The position numbers were made by a program, and so were the translations under genes. This document shows positions 19,650-29,657 of a stretch of DNA of 64,000 nt, in pieces. The stretch spans positions 2,046,001 to 2,110,000 of the forward strand of contig NZ_UGHR01000001.1 of assembly GCF_900451195.1 (NCBI RefSeq), read 5' to 3'. The notes below the pieces were generated by a model. It did no database searches and was not told where the DNA came from. It saw nothing but the letters and a program-made list of their open reading frames with translations. The DNA is from Iodobacter fluviatilis. Lineage in GTDB: Bacteria > Pseudomonadota > Gammaproteobacteria > Burkholderiales > Chitinibacteraceae. Position 1 is the first letter of the stretch. The number at the start of each line of letters is the position of its first letter.

Positions 19650-20411
19650 ATGAAGTTGTTGAGTTTTTTACTTTTTTTGGGCTTTTCTATTTCTGCCGCC
19701 GCAATACCGGTTCAGGTTTGTGGCGGGGATAGCCACTGGCCACCCATGTCTTATCAGTTAAACCGCCATGCAGATGTGGAGGGTATTTCTGCTGCAGTGA
19801 TTCATCATGTTTTTCAATCAGATGAAAAGCCTGACATTGCTTTGATTCCATGGGCGCGTTGTATGTATGAGGTTGAATCACATCATCGCTTTGATGTGGC
19901 GATGTCGGTATTTAAAACAGCGGAGCGTGAGAAAAAATTCTTTTTTTCAAAAAGTTATCACAGCCTGACGCCTTCATATTTGTATGCCCGCAGCCGTTAT
20001 AAAACGCCTCCTGTAAATAGATTAACTGACTTGGCTCATTTAAAAACATGTGCTGTTCATGGGAGTGCGACACCTTATATTCGTTTGCCAGAGAATAGAA
20101 TTGATCGGGGTGCTTATGATTATCAAAGTTTATTAAAGAAAATAGACAGAGCTCACTGCGATGTAGTGGTGGATATGCAGGAAGTTTTCTGGGGCTTGGC
20201 CAATTTGGGTTTGTTTGATTTAAAAAAGAGTGCTTACCAAATTAAACCTTTGCCAGGTACAGAAAAATACTTGCTGTATTTTGCAGTCAGTAAAGCACAC
20301 CCGGATGGGCAGAAATTAATCAATGAGATAAATAAAGGCATAGCAGAACTTTCTGCACGTGGAGAAATGAGCAAAATTATTCGCAGCTATCAGCGTCAGG
20401 GTGGTGTTTAG
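19650..20411 (+). CDS. Periplasmic solute-binding protein, family 3
   Basis: This 253-residue protein has a Sec signal peptide (MKLLSFLLFLGFSISAAAIP), followed by a family 3 periplasmic binding-protein fold: the CGGDSHWPPMSYQ opening, the ALIPWARCMYEVE segment typical of orphan binding proteins, and the TEKYLLYFAVSKAHPDGQKL hinge region. No ABC permease or ATPase gene is adjacent, so it is an orphan, perhaps a sensor or a shared binding protein. The ATG at 19650 is chosen because the signal peptide begins there. The 3' end overlaps the convergent comF gene by 4 bases. Confidence 0.82.
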   Translation: MKLLSFLLFLGFSISAAAIPVQVCGGDSHWPPMSYQLNRHADVEGISAAVIHHVFQSDEKPDIALIPWARCMYEVESHHRFDVAMSVFKTAEREKKFFFSKSYHSLTPSYLYARSRYKTPPVNRLTDLAHLKTCAVHGSATPYIRLPENRIDRGAYDYQSLLKKIDRAHCDVVVDMQEVFWGLANLGLFDLKKSAYQIKPLPGTEKYLLYFAVSKAHPDGQKLINEINKGIAELSARGEMSKIIRSYQRQGGV

Positions 20412-21118
20412 ATCGCTCTGGCTAATACCCAATTATCCACGCGGGCAGCGCCTGCTTTTTTTAAACAAGCCGCCGCCGCATGCAGGCTGGAGCCTGAGGT
20501 CATCACATCATCAATAAGTACCACATGTTTTCCATCCAGATTGTGACGGGTATAAAACGCTTTTTGCATATTTTTATGGCGCTCTGCTTGTGACAAGCGG
20601 GCTTGATGCTCGGTATTGATGCGGCGCTCCAGCAGGTCAGGCCGCAGATCTAGCTGTAGTTGTCGGGTAATGGGCTTTGCCAGCTCAAATGCCTGGTTAT
20701 AGCCCCGCTCTTTTAGCCGCTTAGGGTGCAAAGGGAGTGGAATGATAAAATGGGGGCGCGGTGCGGCAGAGACTTGGTCCAGTAGTAATTGCCCCAGCGT
20801 TGGCAGAAGCGACCAATGGCCGGAAAACTTTGCGGCAATAATCAGCTGTGTGATCGGCGGGGTATAGGTAAAAGCTGCAAAGCTAAAATCAAATGCAGGT
20901 GGATGATTCAAGCAGGCTGCGCACAGGCAGCCATCATGTGCAGGCAGGGCACATTGAGGGCAAAGCGCCTGAGTTAAATAGGGTAAGTGGCTCAGGCAGT
21001 CAGGGCAAAGCGCGCTGTTTTTACAGCTGGCCGCGCAAAGCACGCAGCGACAGGGCGGCGTACAGTTGTTCAAAAAATTAAAGATAAAATTTGACAACTG
21101 AGCTCCCGATTCAGACAA
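20408..21118 (-). CDS. ComF family phosphoribosyltransferase-like protein
   Basis: This 236-residue protein has the ComF layout. The N-terminal cysteine cluster (CVLC, CPDC, CPQC, CLCAAC at about residues 25-68) is likely to bind zinc. A type I phosphoribosyltransferase domain with the PRPP motif [14 protein letters not shown] near residues 197-210 follows. ComF is needed for DNA uptake in naturally competent bacteria, where it assists handling of incoming single-stranded DNA. Related proteins (GntX) also occur in non-competent species. It is divergent from bioB, a common betaproteobacterial arrangement. Confidence 0.88.
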   Translation of the reverse strand: MSESGAQLSNFIFNFLNNCTPPCRCVLCAASCKNSALCPDCLSHLPYLTQALCPQCALPAHDGCLCAACLNHPPAFDFSFAAFTYTPPITQLIIAAKFSGHWSLLPTLGQLLLDQVSAAPRPHFIIPLPLHPKRLKERGYNQAFELAKPITRQLQLDLRPDLLERRINTEHQARLSQAERHKNMQKAFYTRHNLDGKHVVLIDDVMTSGSSLHAAAACLKKAGAARVDNWVLARAI

Positions 21119-21187
21119 TCACAGCTTGATTATGCGTTTTACCTTGGAAATTGCCAGCTTCCTGTGCGGATCCAAGGCCACATTTGG

Positions 21188-22129
21188 ATGTCTATGCCCA
21201 TGACGATGCCTCAAGCACAACAAGCCCATCCCATTGAATTTAAACGTTTAACGCCACATCCGGAAAGTGGTGCTTACTCTTTGGAGGCGGTTGCCGCTCT
21301 TTTTGACTTGCCTTTTAATGATCTGGTTTTTCAGGCGCAGACAGTGCATCGTCAGCACTTTGATGCCAATAAGGTACAGCTATCTACCTTGCTTTCAGTG
21401 AAAACCGGTGGCTGCTCAGAAGACTGTGGTTATTGCTCGCAATCGGCCAGGTACGATACGGGTCTGGAAAAAGAAGTGCTGATGAACGCCGATGAAGTGA
21501 TCGATGTGGCACGCATTGCTAAAGAAAATGGCGCATCGCGTTTCTGTATGGGCGCGGCATGGCGCGGCCCAAAGACCAAAGATTTAGTTGAAGTGAAAAA
21601 AATGATTGCCGGGGTGAAAGCGCTGGGTTTAGAAACCTGTGCAACATTTGGCATGCTCAAAGAAGGCCAGGCAGAAGAGTTACGTGATTCAGGTTTAGAT
21701 TATTACAATCATAATCTTGATACCTCGCCAGAAAATTACGCCAATATTGTGACCAGCCATAGCTATCAGGATCGCTTGGATACCTTGGGTAAGGTGCGTA
21801 AGGCGGGTTTGAACGTCTGTAGTGGCGGGATTGTGGGCTTGGGTGAAACAAGGCTGGATCGCGTTGGCCTGATTGCTCAGCTGGCTAATCTCGAGCCTCA
21901 GCCTGATTCAGTACCGATTAATAATTTGGTGAAAATCGAAGGCACGCCGTTGGAAGAAGGTGAGGCGATAGATTGGACAGAGTTCGTGCGTATGATTGCC
22001 GTAGCACGGATTACCATGCCTAAATCTTTTGTGCGCCTTTCTGCTGGCCGCCAGCAAATGCCAGAAGCCATGCAGGCGCTGTGTTTTATGGCGGGGGCTA
22101 ATTCGATTTTTACGGTGATAAATTACTGA
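21188..22129 (+). CDS. bioB: Biotin synthase (C-terminus frameshifted)
   Basis: This radical SAM enzyme inserts sulfur into dethiobiotin, the last step of biotin synthesis. The cluster motif [13 protein letters not shown] (Cys-x3-Cys-x2-Cys) and conserved [17 protein letters not shown] and GLGETRLDR segments are intact. The frame ends abnormally: after MAGANSIF it reads TVINY-stop, where BioB proteins continue [11 protein letters not shown]. One extra T in the run at 22107-22111 would restore 28 further family-like residues to a stop at 22195-22197. So either a single-base deletion or an assembly error truncates the protein to about 313 residues. The ATG at 21188 was chosen; 21164 and 21200 are alternatives. 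Confidence 0.9.
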   Translation: MSMPMTMPQAQQAHPIEFKRLTPHPESGAYSLEAVAALFDLPFNDLVFQAQTVHRQHFDANKVQLSTLLSVKTGGCSEDCGYCSQSARYDTGLEKEVLMNADEVIDVARIAKENGASRFCMGAAWRGPKTKDLVEVKKMIAGVKALGLETCATFGMLKEGQAEELRDSGLDYYNHNLDTSPENYANIVTSHSYQDRLDTLGKVRKAGLNVCSGGIVGLGETRLDRVGLIAQLANLEPQPDSVPINNLVKIEGTPLEEGEAIDWTEFVRMIAVARITMPKSFVRLSAGRQQMPEAMQALCFMAGANSIFTVINY

Positions 22130-22197
22130 CTACAGGCAACCCTGATGTTAGCCGCGATCGTAATCTATTTGCTAAGTTGAGTATTCAGCCCCTGTAA
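22112..22197 (+). pseudogene. bioB: Out-of-frame bioB C-terminal codons
   Basis: Read one base out of frame with the bioB gene, this stretch encodes [18 protein letters not shown] and then [14 protein letters not shown], a normal biotin synthase C-terminus. Its conservation shows that the frameshift is recent or artefactual. Confidence 0.85.
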
Positions 22198-22290
22198 GAG
22201 GGTAAGGCTTTTATAGTTTCGTAGGATGGGTATCGCCTCACGGCTCCACCCATTCTACAAATCTGCCTTGCCAGAGAGCTACACCTTGAA

Positions 22291-22376
22291 CCACAGAGCA
22301 AAACGAGAACACAGAGTTTCACAGAGAAAAGCAGCAAATCTCTTGTTTTCTTTGTGAAACTCTGTGCCCTCTGTGG
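22291..22376. repeat. Extragenic palindromic repeat, copy 1
   Basis: An 86-bp imperfect inverted repeat. The outer arms are CCACAGAG / CTCTGTGG, and the inner 17-bp arms at 22310-22326 and 22350-22366 match at 16 of 17 positions. It shares CACAGAGCAAAAC and CTCTTGTTTT words with the element at 47789-47940, so both belong to one dispersed family. It lies between the ends of bioB and ggt and could serve as a bidirectional terminator. Confidence 0.7.
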
Positions 22377-22431
22377 GATTGAGGGGGCGTGATTTTGTAC
22401 CCTCAGTTTTAAGCTGAAGTGTCTGTTTAAA

Positions 22432-24165
22432 TCACTGTGGCTTTTGTACCATGGCGCTACCACCGCCGTGGCGTAATGGTTCGCTTACCGCTGTCGTGCT
22501 GCCATCAGCATTAAACTGCAGACCGTTGGCGGCACCAATTTCATCGGTTTCACTCCATTGATGTCCATATTGCTCCAGCGCCTTGGCCTGAGGGCTACCT
22601 GTAAATTGCAGCAGCGTTTCCACTTCAGTTTTGTCGCCATTTCTTTGGCTGAGGCGGGGTGCGGCCAGTGCATCGCCCAGTGGCATGCCAAGGTCAATAT
22701 GGTTGACGATGGTTTGTAAAACAGTGGTGATAATGGTGGAGCCGCCAGGCGAGCCGATGCTAAATACCGGCTTACCATTTTTAAAGGCAAGGGTAGGCGA
22801 CATGCTGGAGCGCGGGCGTTTGCCTGCTTCGGGGATGTTCGGGTGCGGGCCGCTGAACTCAAAATCGGTCATTTCATTATTTAGCAAGAATCCCTTGCCG
22901 GGCACCACAATGCCGCTGCCACCCCAGTCTTCAATGGTAAAGGTATAGGCAACGATATTGCCTTCCTTATCGCTAACCGTCAGGTGCGTGGTGTGTGCGG
23001 GCTCGGTGCTGAGGCTGGCTTTAGGGCGCAGTGGGCGGGATTGATCGTCTTGAAATAAAAACGGATCACCAGCGCTGGCTTTGCCGTGACTTTGTTTCAG
23101 ATCGATCAGCTTGGCGCGCTCTGCCGCATAGGCTTTGGATAGCAGGCCGGTTTTAGGCACATCGGTATATTCCCCGTCGGCCACATAGGCGTTACGATCG
23201 GCAAAAGCCAGCTTGGCGGCTTCCATATACAGATGCTCAACTTGCGCCTTGGGCATGGTTTTAAGATCAAAGCCTTCTAAGATGTTTAAAGCCTCGGCAA
23301 TGGCAATGCCGCCGGATGAAGGCATGGCCATGCCGTATAAATCCAAACCCCGGTAGGTAGAGTGAACAGGCTGGCGCAGCCTTGCTTCATAGTCTTTTAA
23401 ATCAGCCAGTGTCATTTGCCCTGTCATCACAGAAACGCCTGAATTCACGGGCGGCATATTCACTGCTTGCACAATTTGCTTGGCCAGTGGTCCCTCGTAA
23501 AAGGCTTTCACACCGCCTTTGCTGATGGCGCGATAGGTGGCGGCTAAATCGGGGTTGCGAAAGCTCGTGCCAACAGGCAGGGCTTTACCGTCTTTTAAAT
23601 ACAATGCCGATGTTGAGCTGAAACGGGCAAATTTGGCTTCATTGATTTGATTAATGCGATAGAAATTAGGGCTGATTTTAAAACCGGAGTCAGCCACCTG
23701 AATGGCGGGCTGCAATACCCGCGCCATATCCATAGAGCCATAGCGCGCCAGCGCCTCATGCCAGCCACGCACCGTGCCCGGCACACCAACAGAGATGCCG
23801 GTGGGCACCACATCATCCCACTCCATTTCTTTGCCGTTTTTTTGGTACACCTGCGGATTGAAGTAGGCGGGAGCCGTTTCGCGGGAATCAATGCTGATGA
23901 TTTTTTTATCTTTGGCAGAGTAAATCAGCATAAAGCCGCCGCCACCAATGCCGCAGCTAAATGGATCGGTCACACCCAGCGTGGCCGCGGCTGCAACGGC
24001 GGCGTCAATGGCATTACCCCCTGCATTTAAAATGCGCATCGCGGCTTGGCTGGCAGGGTCGGAAATGGTCGCCACCGCGCCACCATAACCCGTGGCAACG
24101 GGCTGCCTAGCCCACGCAGGTGCAATCATTAAGACGATGAGTGTAGCGATGAATGGTTTATTCAT
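22432..24165 (-). CDS. ggt: Gamma-glutamyltransferase
   Basis: This periplasmic Ntn-hydrolase cleaves glutathione and transfers gamma-glutamyl groups. The 577-residue precursor has a signal peptide ending near AWA at residue 19. The nucleophile is Thr392 in EPAHTTHLTVSD, where self-cleavage gives the large and small subunits. Further family motifs are GGNAIDAAVAAAATLGV (50-66), IDSRETAP (92-99) and the oxyanion-loop GSPGGSTIITTVLQ near 480. Length and motifs are complete. No adjacent gene suggests a specific pathway. Confidence 0.95.
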   Translation of the reverse strand: MNKPFIATLIVLMIAPAWARQPVATGYGGAVATISDPASQAAMRILNAGGNAIDAAVAAAATLGVTDPFSCGIGGGGFMLIYSAKDKKIISIDSRETAPAYFNPQVYQKNGKEMEWDDVVPTGISVGVPGTVRGWHEALARYGSMDMARVLQPAIQVADSGFKISPNFYRINQINEAKFARFSSTSALYLKDGKALPVGTSFRNPDLAATYRAISKGGVKAFYEGPLAKQIVQAVNMPPVNSGVSVMTGQMTLADLKDYEARLRQPVHSTYRGLDLYGMAMPSSGGIAIAEALNILEGFDLKTMPKAQVEHLYMEAAKLAFADRNAYVADGEYTDVPKTGLLSKAYAAERAKLIDLKQSHGKASAGDPFLFQDDQSRPLRPKASLSTEPAHTTHLTVSDKEGNIVAYTFTIEDWGGSGIVVPGKGFLLNNEMTDFEFSGPHPNIPEAGKRPRSSMSPTLAFKNGKPVFSIGSPGGSTIITTVLQTIVNHIDLGMPLGDALAAPRLSQRNGDKTEVETLLQFTGSPQAKALEQYGHQWSETDEIGAANGLQFNADGSTTAVSEPLRHGGGSAMVQKPQ

Positions 24166-24256
24166 TGAATCAACTCCGGCTTCAGGAGCTACTCATGCTA
24201 CACAAGCCGCGATGAGTAGCGTAGTGGGGAGTTGCCGCAAGGGGCGCTTACTTGTC

Positions 24257-24670
24257 CTAGGCTTTATCTCTGCTATAGCGCGCCAGCCTCTGTTCCAGCG
24301 TGCCTGTATGCAGCTCAAACAGGTGGTTATCAAAATCGTAGAAGTAGAGCGATTGTCCTTCGCCTTCTACCCTGGGGCGGGGTGGTTTGATTTCGACACC
24401 TAGGGCTTCAAGCCTAGCCTGGTAGTCTGCCAGCTCGTGTTCTGCAATTTTAAACGCCACATGCTGATAGTTGCGCTCTGCTGGTGGATCGCCCTGCATG
24501 GCGGCAATCCATAGGCTGCCAAGGCTGAAAAATTTTTCATGCGAAAGCGAGAAGTGCTGGCTCTGACTGTCGTAGATTTCAATTGCGCCAAGGCCCTCAC
24601 ATAAAAACTGCGCCATGCGATCGAGGTCTTTAACGATAAAAGTGAGGTGGCTGAGATGTTGAATGGGCAT
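24257..24670 (-). CDS. fosX: FosX-like fosfomycin epoxide hydrolase
   Basis: This VOC-fold metalloenzyme has 137 residues. Its sequence closely follows FosX: HLTFIVKDLDR near the start, SLSHEKFF at 41-48, RNYQHVAFKI at 66-75, PRPRVEGEGQSLYFYDFDNH at 97-116, and FELHTGTLEQRL. The predicted Mn ligands are His8, His70 and Glu119. Glu45 matches the FosX-specific general base that activates water to open the fosfomycin epoxide, which separates FosX from the thiol-using FosA and FosB. Activity is not proven, as chromosomal FosX-like proteins vary in efficiency. The start at 24670 overlaps the end of the upstream GGDEF-EAL gene (TAATATG), suggesting coupling. Confidence 0.85.
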   Translation of the reverse strand: MPIQHLSHLTFIVKDLDRMAQFLCEGLGAIEIYDSQSQHFSLSHEKFFSLGSLWIAAMQGDPPAERNYQHVAFKIAEHELADYQARLEALGVEIKPPRPRVEGEGQSLYFYDFDNHLFELHTGTLEQRLARYSRDKA

Positions 24671-24671
24671 A

Positions 24672-27600
24672 TTAATGCTCGACCAGTTCTGAAAGGGCGT
24701 AAGCCTCAAAATCGTGTAAGGAAAGAGGGCTGCTGAATAGGTAGCCCTGATAGCACAGGCAGCCTTGGCTGGCCAGAAAATTGCGCTGGGCTTCGGTTTC
24801 TACGCCTTCGGCAATCACACTCAGCCCTAAACTGTCGGCCAGCACAATCACCATTTTGGCGATGGCGGCATCGTTGCTGTCGGTCAGAATGTCGCGGATA
24901 AAGCTCTGATCAATTTTGAGCTGGTCCAGCGGCAGGCGTTTTAAGTAAGAGAGCGAGGAGTAGCCAGTGCCAAAGTCATCAATCGAAAAACCCACGCCTT
25001 GCTGTTTCAAAATACTCATTTTAAGAATGACATCTTCTACATTGGCAATCAGCACGCTTTCGGTGAGCTCAAGCTTGAGCTGCTGCGCACTGGCCCCCGT
25101 GCGTGCAAGAATATTGAGTACCTGCTCAACAAAATCGGCCTGATGAAACTGGCGCGGGCTGACGTTAACGGCGATGGTGAGGTGGCTCATTTCAGGCGAT
25201 TTGGCCCAGCGGGCAAGTTGCTTGCAGGCGGCTGATAGCACCCAGTGGCCCAGCGCCAGAATTAAGCCGCTTTCTTCAGCTAAGGGGATAAATTTTGTGG
25301 GGGAGATCATGCCTTGCTGAGGATGACGCCAGCGTACCAGTGCCTCAACGCCGGTAAGCTGCCCTGTGCCTTTCACTTGCGCCTGATAAAACAGCGTAAA
25401 TTGCTGACACTCCAGTGCATCTCTTAAACCCGTTTCCAGTGCTACCCGGTGGGTAACATCGGCCTGCATTTGCGGATCAAAAAATCTCAGGGTGTTGCGC
25501 CCCGCAGCCTTTGCCTGATACATGGCCAGATCGGCGCGTTTTAATGGCTCGTCTATGCTTTCGGCTTGTTCGCCAAACAGCGTGATGCCTACGCTGGGCG
25601 TGCTGTGGTGGCTGTAACCGGCAAGCTGGTAAATCTGATTGAGCGTACTAAGGATTTTTTCACCGACGGCTTCTGCCTCTGTGGCGGCTTCGAGTGCATT
25701 GATGCTCAGATCTTCCAGCATGACCACAAACTCATCGCCGCCCAGCCTTGCCACGGTATCGCCCTGGCGGGTACTGGCAGAAAGCCGCTTGGCTACTTCC
25801 ACCAACAAGAGATCCCCTTTATCGTGCCCGAGGGTGTCATTCAGTATTTTAAAATTATCCAGATCAATAAAAAGCAAGGCACCTTTGCTTTCATGCCGTG
25901 CGCCCAGCGTCATGGCTTGGGCCAGCCTGTCCATCAGCAGGCGGCGGTTGGGCAGGGCGGTGAGTGGGTCATAAAAAGCTAAACTCTGGATTTGTTCTTC
26001 TGCGGCTTTGCGCGAAGTAATGTCGGTAAGGGTGGCCACATAGTGGGTGACTTCGCCATTTTCAGCTTTAACTTCGGTCAGAATCAGCCAGGCAGGGAAG
26101 ATCTCGCCATTTTTGCGTTTGTTCCAGATTTCCCCCTGCCATGTGCCTTTTTGTCGGATGCGATGGGTCATATCACTGTAAAAGGCGGCTTTATGGCGTA
26201 AAGAGGTGAGCATGATGGGCGTTTGCCCCAGTGCATCTTGCAGGCTGTAGCCCGTGATGGTGGTAAACGCATGGTTTACCCGCAAGATGCGCCAGTTTAC
26301 ATCGGTCACAAACATTCCTTCTTGTGACTGAAAGGCAATCGCTGCGATGCGTAGCTCGGCTTCATCCTGCTTGCGCTGGGTAATATCCCGGGTGATGCCG
26401 TAATAGCCGGTAATCTGGCCTTGCGCATTCCGCTCTGGGGTGGAAAGGATTTCGGTCCAGATCAGCCGCCCGTCTTTACACCGCTGCTGAATCTCTAATG
26501 TGTAAGGGCCGGTTTGAATGCCTTTGTTTTCTTCCCCTTGCCTCTGCTTTCTTTTTTGTTTGATAAAAGCGATCCCATCCGGGGTGAGATGCTCAAAAAT
26601 GTGATGGCCCACCACCTCGTGAGACTGATAGCCCCTCAGTAATTCATCTGCCGGGCTGATATAGGTGTAGTTGTTATTGATATCCTGCCGCCATGCCACG
26701 TCTGATACATTTTCGGTGAGTAAGCGATAGTGTGCTTCGCTGGCTCTGAGCTTCTCGGCAACGATGTTTCTTTCAATGGCGATGCTGGCTAAATGAGCCG
26801 ATTGCTCAATGATCCTGATGTCATGAGGGTTAGGAGAGTGGACGATCGCATGGTAAATGGCAAAAGTGCCCAGCACTTGGTGATTGGAGGCAATAATGGG
26901 TTGAGACCAGCATGAGGCAAGGCCTGCATCTGATGCAAGCTGCTTATATTGATCCCAGAAAGGATGGGTGGCGATATCTGCGGTAATCACGCGCTGCCCT
27001 GTAAATGCCGCTGTACCGCAGGCGCCCACCCCGATTCCTATGGCGACCCCATCAATGGCTTCATTGTAAAAATCAGGCAGGCTAGGGGCCGCGCCATGCC
27101 GCAGATGCTGGCCTTCTTGGTCCAGCAATAAAATGCTGCATTTGATAGCGGGATAAAGCTGCTCTACCCCAAGAGCCAGCGTTGTTAGCTGCTGTAAAAG
27201 AGGCGCGCCGCTGGCTAATACTTCTAGTGTTCGGTTGCGAAATTGCTCGTACTGGCTAGCTTGTTTTCTTTGGGTAATATCCCGGATGAGCGCATGGATA
27301 GCGGGCTCGCCATCGAGGGTGATTAAAGTGCTCTGTACTTCGATATCAACCACCCCACCATCAGGGCGAATCAGCTTGATTTCGATCATGCGCTCGGCCA
27401 CGCCGCCATCAGAAATAAGCTTGGAGCGGTTTTGTACTGTCTGGTGATAATCGGGGTGAACCAGATTAAACAAAGATTGGCCGATCAGCGCTTGTGCATC
27501 TCTGGCACCAGCCAGCGCAATGGCGGCCGGGTTCATATAAATCAGCGTACCGCGGCGGTGTACGGCAATGGCTTCCGGTGACCACTCCACTAAAGTGCGG

Positions 27601-28526
27601 TGGCGCTGTTCGCTTTCTTGCGCCAGTGCTTCAGCATGTTTGCGTTCATTAATCAGCAAGGCCAGCAATACGCCTACAAGGTTCAGCACCATGGCATAGA
27701 GCCAGACATTAAGAAAACTGTGCTGGGACTGATCGGCAGCAAAAAAACCAATGCCGTGCAACGCGCCAAATAAGGCCTGCGTGGTGGTCATCACAACCAG
27801 CAATAAGCTGCCATGACGGCCAAAGCGCGTGGCGGCCCAAATCACAAACAGAAAAGCCCAGTAAGACTGAGCAATATGGCCCAGCGCGGTGCCCCACCAG
27901 CCTGCAAAAACAATTTGCCCCAGCAAAAAGGCCAGGCCAAAACAAAGGGATGCTTCAATTTTGCGCTTGTGCCACATGCTGGCACGCTGTTGCCATACCA
28001 AAAGCAGGGGGCAGATGGTAGCAATGCCCAGCACATCACCCAGCCACCAGTTCAGCATGCTGCTGAAAAGCTGATGTGACTCGATCAGCCCATTTAACCA
28101 GAGCGTGCTCGCGCCACTGAATGCTCCTAATAAAGCACAGGGGGCGGCAATCAGTAGTAAATAAATATAATCACGGCTATGGCCAAGCAGGGGGCTGAAT
28201 GAGGTGTTTTTTATTCTTAATTTATTCAGCAGCACCGCAATCAACGAGGCCTCAAGCAAGATGGTGATCGCAATAATGAACGAGGCCAGTGCAGGTGTGC
28301 CCCGGTACAAATCGCTGGCCAGCGCGCCGATAAACAGCACAGGCCAGTATTTTTGCCCCTTGATTAATAAAATAGCTAAGCCAAATCCGCATGGAATCCA
28401 GAAAACAGAGGCATTGCCATCAAAGCTCAGGTACACCAGGGTCAGCTGGGTGGATAAAAAGAGCAAACAACTGAGGGCTGCGATACGGGGTAAATCAGCC
28501 GGGCGATAAATAGACAGAATATTCAA
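24672..28526 (-). CDS. MASE1-PAS-GAF-PAS-PAS-GGDEF-EAL cyclic-di-GMP enzyme
   Basis: This very large (1284 residues) inner-membrane signalling protein makes and/or degrades cyclic-di-GMP. A MASE1-type sensor of about eight membrane segments covers residues 1-295. A PAS domain spans about 305-415, a GAF domain about 430-590 and two PAS domains about 600-845, each followed by an ITQRKQ- or ITSRKA-like PAC end. The GGDEF domain (ARLGGDEFVVMLED) is near 850-1015, and the EAL domain (VEALVRWRHP, later DDFGTGYSSLSYLKRLP) near 1025-1275. Both catalytic signatures are intact, so a bifunctional enzyme is possible. It overlaps the fosX-like start. Confidence 0.95.
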   Translation of the reverse strand: MNILSIYRPADLPRIAALSCLLFLSTQLTLVYLSFDGNASVFWIPCGFGLAILLIKGQKYWPVLFIGALASDLYRGTPALASFIIAITILLEASLIAVLLNKLRIKNTSFSPLLGHSRDYIYLLLIAAPCALLGAFSGASTLWLNGLIESHQLFSSMLNWWLGDVLGIATICPLLLVWQQRASMWHKRKIEASLCFGLAFLLGQIVFAGWWGTALGHIAQSYWAFLFVIWAATRFGRHGSLLLVVMTTTQALFGALHGIGFFAADQSQHSFLNVWLYAMVLNLVGVLLALLINERKHAEALAQESEQRHRTLVEWSPEAIAVHRRGTLIYMNPAAIALAGARDAQALIGQSLFNLVHPDYHQTVQNRSKLISDGGVAERMIEIKLIRPDGGVVDIEVQSTLITLDGEPAIHALIRDITQRKQASQYEQFRNRTLEVLASGAPLLQQLTTLALGVEQLYPAIKCSILLLDQEGQHLRHGAAPSLPDFYNEAIDGVAIGIGVGACGTAAFTGQRVITADIATHPFWDQYKQLASDAGLASCWSQPIIASNHQVLGTFAIYHAIVHSPNPHDIRIIEQSAHLASIAIERNIVAEKLRASEAHYRLLTENVSDVAWRQDINNNYTYISPADELLRGYQSHEVVGHHIFEHLTPDGIAFIKQKRKQRQGEENKGIQTGPYTLEIQQRCKDGRLIWTEILSTPERNAQGQITGYYGITRDITQRKQDEAELRIAAIAFQSQEGMFVTDVNWRILRVNHAFTTITGYSLQDALGQTPIMLTSLRHKAAFYSDMTHRIRQKGTWQGEIWNKRKNGEIFPAWLILTEVKAENGEVTHYVATLTDITSRKAAEEQIQSLAFYDPLTALPNRRLLMDRLAQAMTLGARHESKGALLFIDLDNFKILNDTLGHDKGDLLLVEVAKRLSASTRQGDTVARLGGDEFVVMLEDLSINALEAATEAEAVGEKILSTLNQIYQLAGYSHHSTPSVGITLFGEQAESIDEPLKRADLAMYQAKAAGRNTLRFFDPQMQADVTHRVALETGLRDALECQQFTLFYQAQVKGTGQLTGVEALVRWRHPQQGMISPTKFIPLAEESGLILALGHWVLSAACKQLARWAKSPEMSHLTIAVNVSPRQFHQADFVEQVLNILARTGASAQQLKLELTESVLIANVEDVILKMSILKQQGVGFSIDDFGTGYSSLSYLKRLPLDQLKIDQSFIRDILTDSNDAAIAKMVIVLADSLGLSVIAEGVETEAQRNFLASQGCLCYQGYLFSSPLSLHDFEAYALSELVEH

Positions 28527-29256
28527 AATAGGCTCGATGCCATGTGAAGGGTCGTTTTTTTATTAACTAATGACGATTAATAATCCAGATTAATCACAAT
28601 ATTGATAATCAGCTGTATATGGGTTTTCGATTACAATTTTATGTAATCACCCGCAACGGCTTTTAATACTTCGCGATTCTATATGAAGCAGGCTATTTAA
28701 GTAAAATTGTGCACTTTGGTTGATGCTGCAAAAAAACAAATGCCGTGATGAAAAGCATCCCGACAATACACCGCTTCGGCATCTTGTAAGGAGATAAGCC
28801 CTGAAAAACGTGTTTAGAGCTGTAAAAAGCTTGGAGAGGCGGAGCTTGCCGTGTGGCTTGCAGAGGGTCGGTTTTAATAAAAAATGGTTTGTTATTTTTA
28901 TTGCTGGTTTTGTTGATTTTTAAGATAAAGAATTGAATGGTTTGGAAAGTGATCTTATTTATTTGTGCGGCACTATTGTTTGATTAAACATTGTTTTTTA
29001 TTGGTTTACACAGTGAATATATTATTCAAATTGATGGTTAAGTTAAAAGCTGTAAATGTGTGCTGATTCTGCTTGGTTTGACTCTGGTTTAAATTATCTT
29101 GTGGCCGAAAGTAAAAGAAGGATCTCTTGTATTTGATGATGGCAAATCCAGGATCACCTGCTCATTACTGTGTTCAATAATGCGGCCCATTCAGGAAAGT
29201 GGGCCGCCGGATCTGTTAGATTTTGCTCGCGGCTTGCGATGGGCACACATATAAGC
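28527..29256. other. Long intergenic region with a terminator-like hairpin
   Basis: About 730 bases, strongly AT-rich, without a credible gene. A perfect 8-bp stem (GCGGCCCA at 29182-29189, TGGGCCGC at 29200-29207) lies 50 bases after the parvulin gene and may end its transcript, though no strong T-run follows. Nothing else is recognised. Confidence 0.5.
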
Positions 29257-29610
29257 TTACTGAATGGCGTCCACCCTTACTATATGCCAGCCAAATTCCG
29301 TTTTAACGGGCTTCGCTGATATCTGGCCAATATTCAGCTGCTTTACCTCATTTGCAAAATTTGCAGAAAAGGCATCTGCGGCGGACCACTGGGCGATTCG
29401 CCCGCCCTTGTTTTTTGTACCCGGGTCGGTCGACATGGCTTTAGCCACATCCTCGAATGGCTCTGCGGCCTGCACGCGCAGGAGTGCTTGATTGGCCTCT
29501 TGTTCAGTGGTGCACATGATGTGGCTGACTAAATATTGCTTGGGTCTTGTATCAGTCGATGCACAAGAGGCGAGGATAAAAAGGCTTAACAGAAACGACA
29601 GAATTTTCAT
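29257..29610 (-). CDS. Small parvulin-type peptidyl-prolyl isomerase lipoprotein
   Basis: This 117-residue protein has a lipoprotein signal peptide and lipobox LASC (Cys16), so it is probably anchored in the outer membrane facing the periplasm. The rest is a parvulin (PpiC) domain: YLVSHIMCTTEQEAN, FEDVAKAMSTDPGTKNKGG, and the C-terminal VKTEFGWHIVRVD strand, all family hallmarks. It would catalyse cis-trans proline isomerisation during folding of exported proteins. It is monocistronic as far as can be seen. Confidence 0.88.
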   Translation of the reverse strand: MKILSFLLSLFILASCASTDTRPKQYLVSHIMCTTEQEANQALLRVQAAEPFEDVAKAMSTDPGTKNKGGRIAQWSAADAFSANFANEVKQLNIGQISAKPVKTEFGWHIVRVDAIQ

Positions 29611-29657
29611 TTTTTCTACCTATATTCAAATTGCTAATGGCTTAAGTGGGAAAAAAC

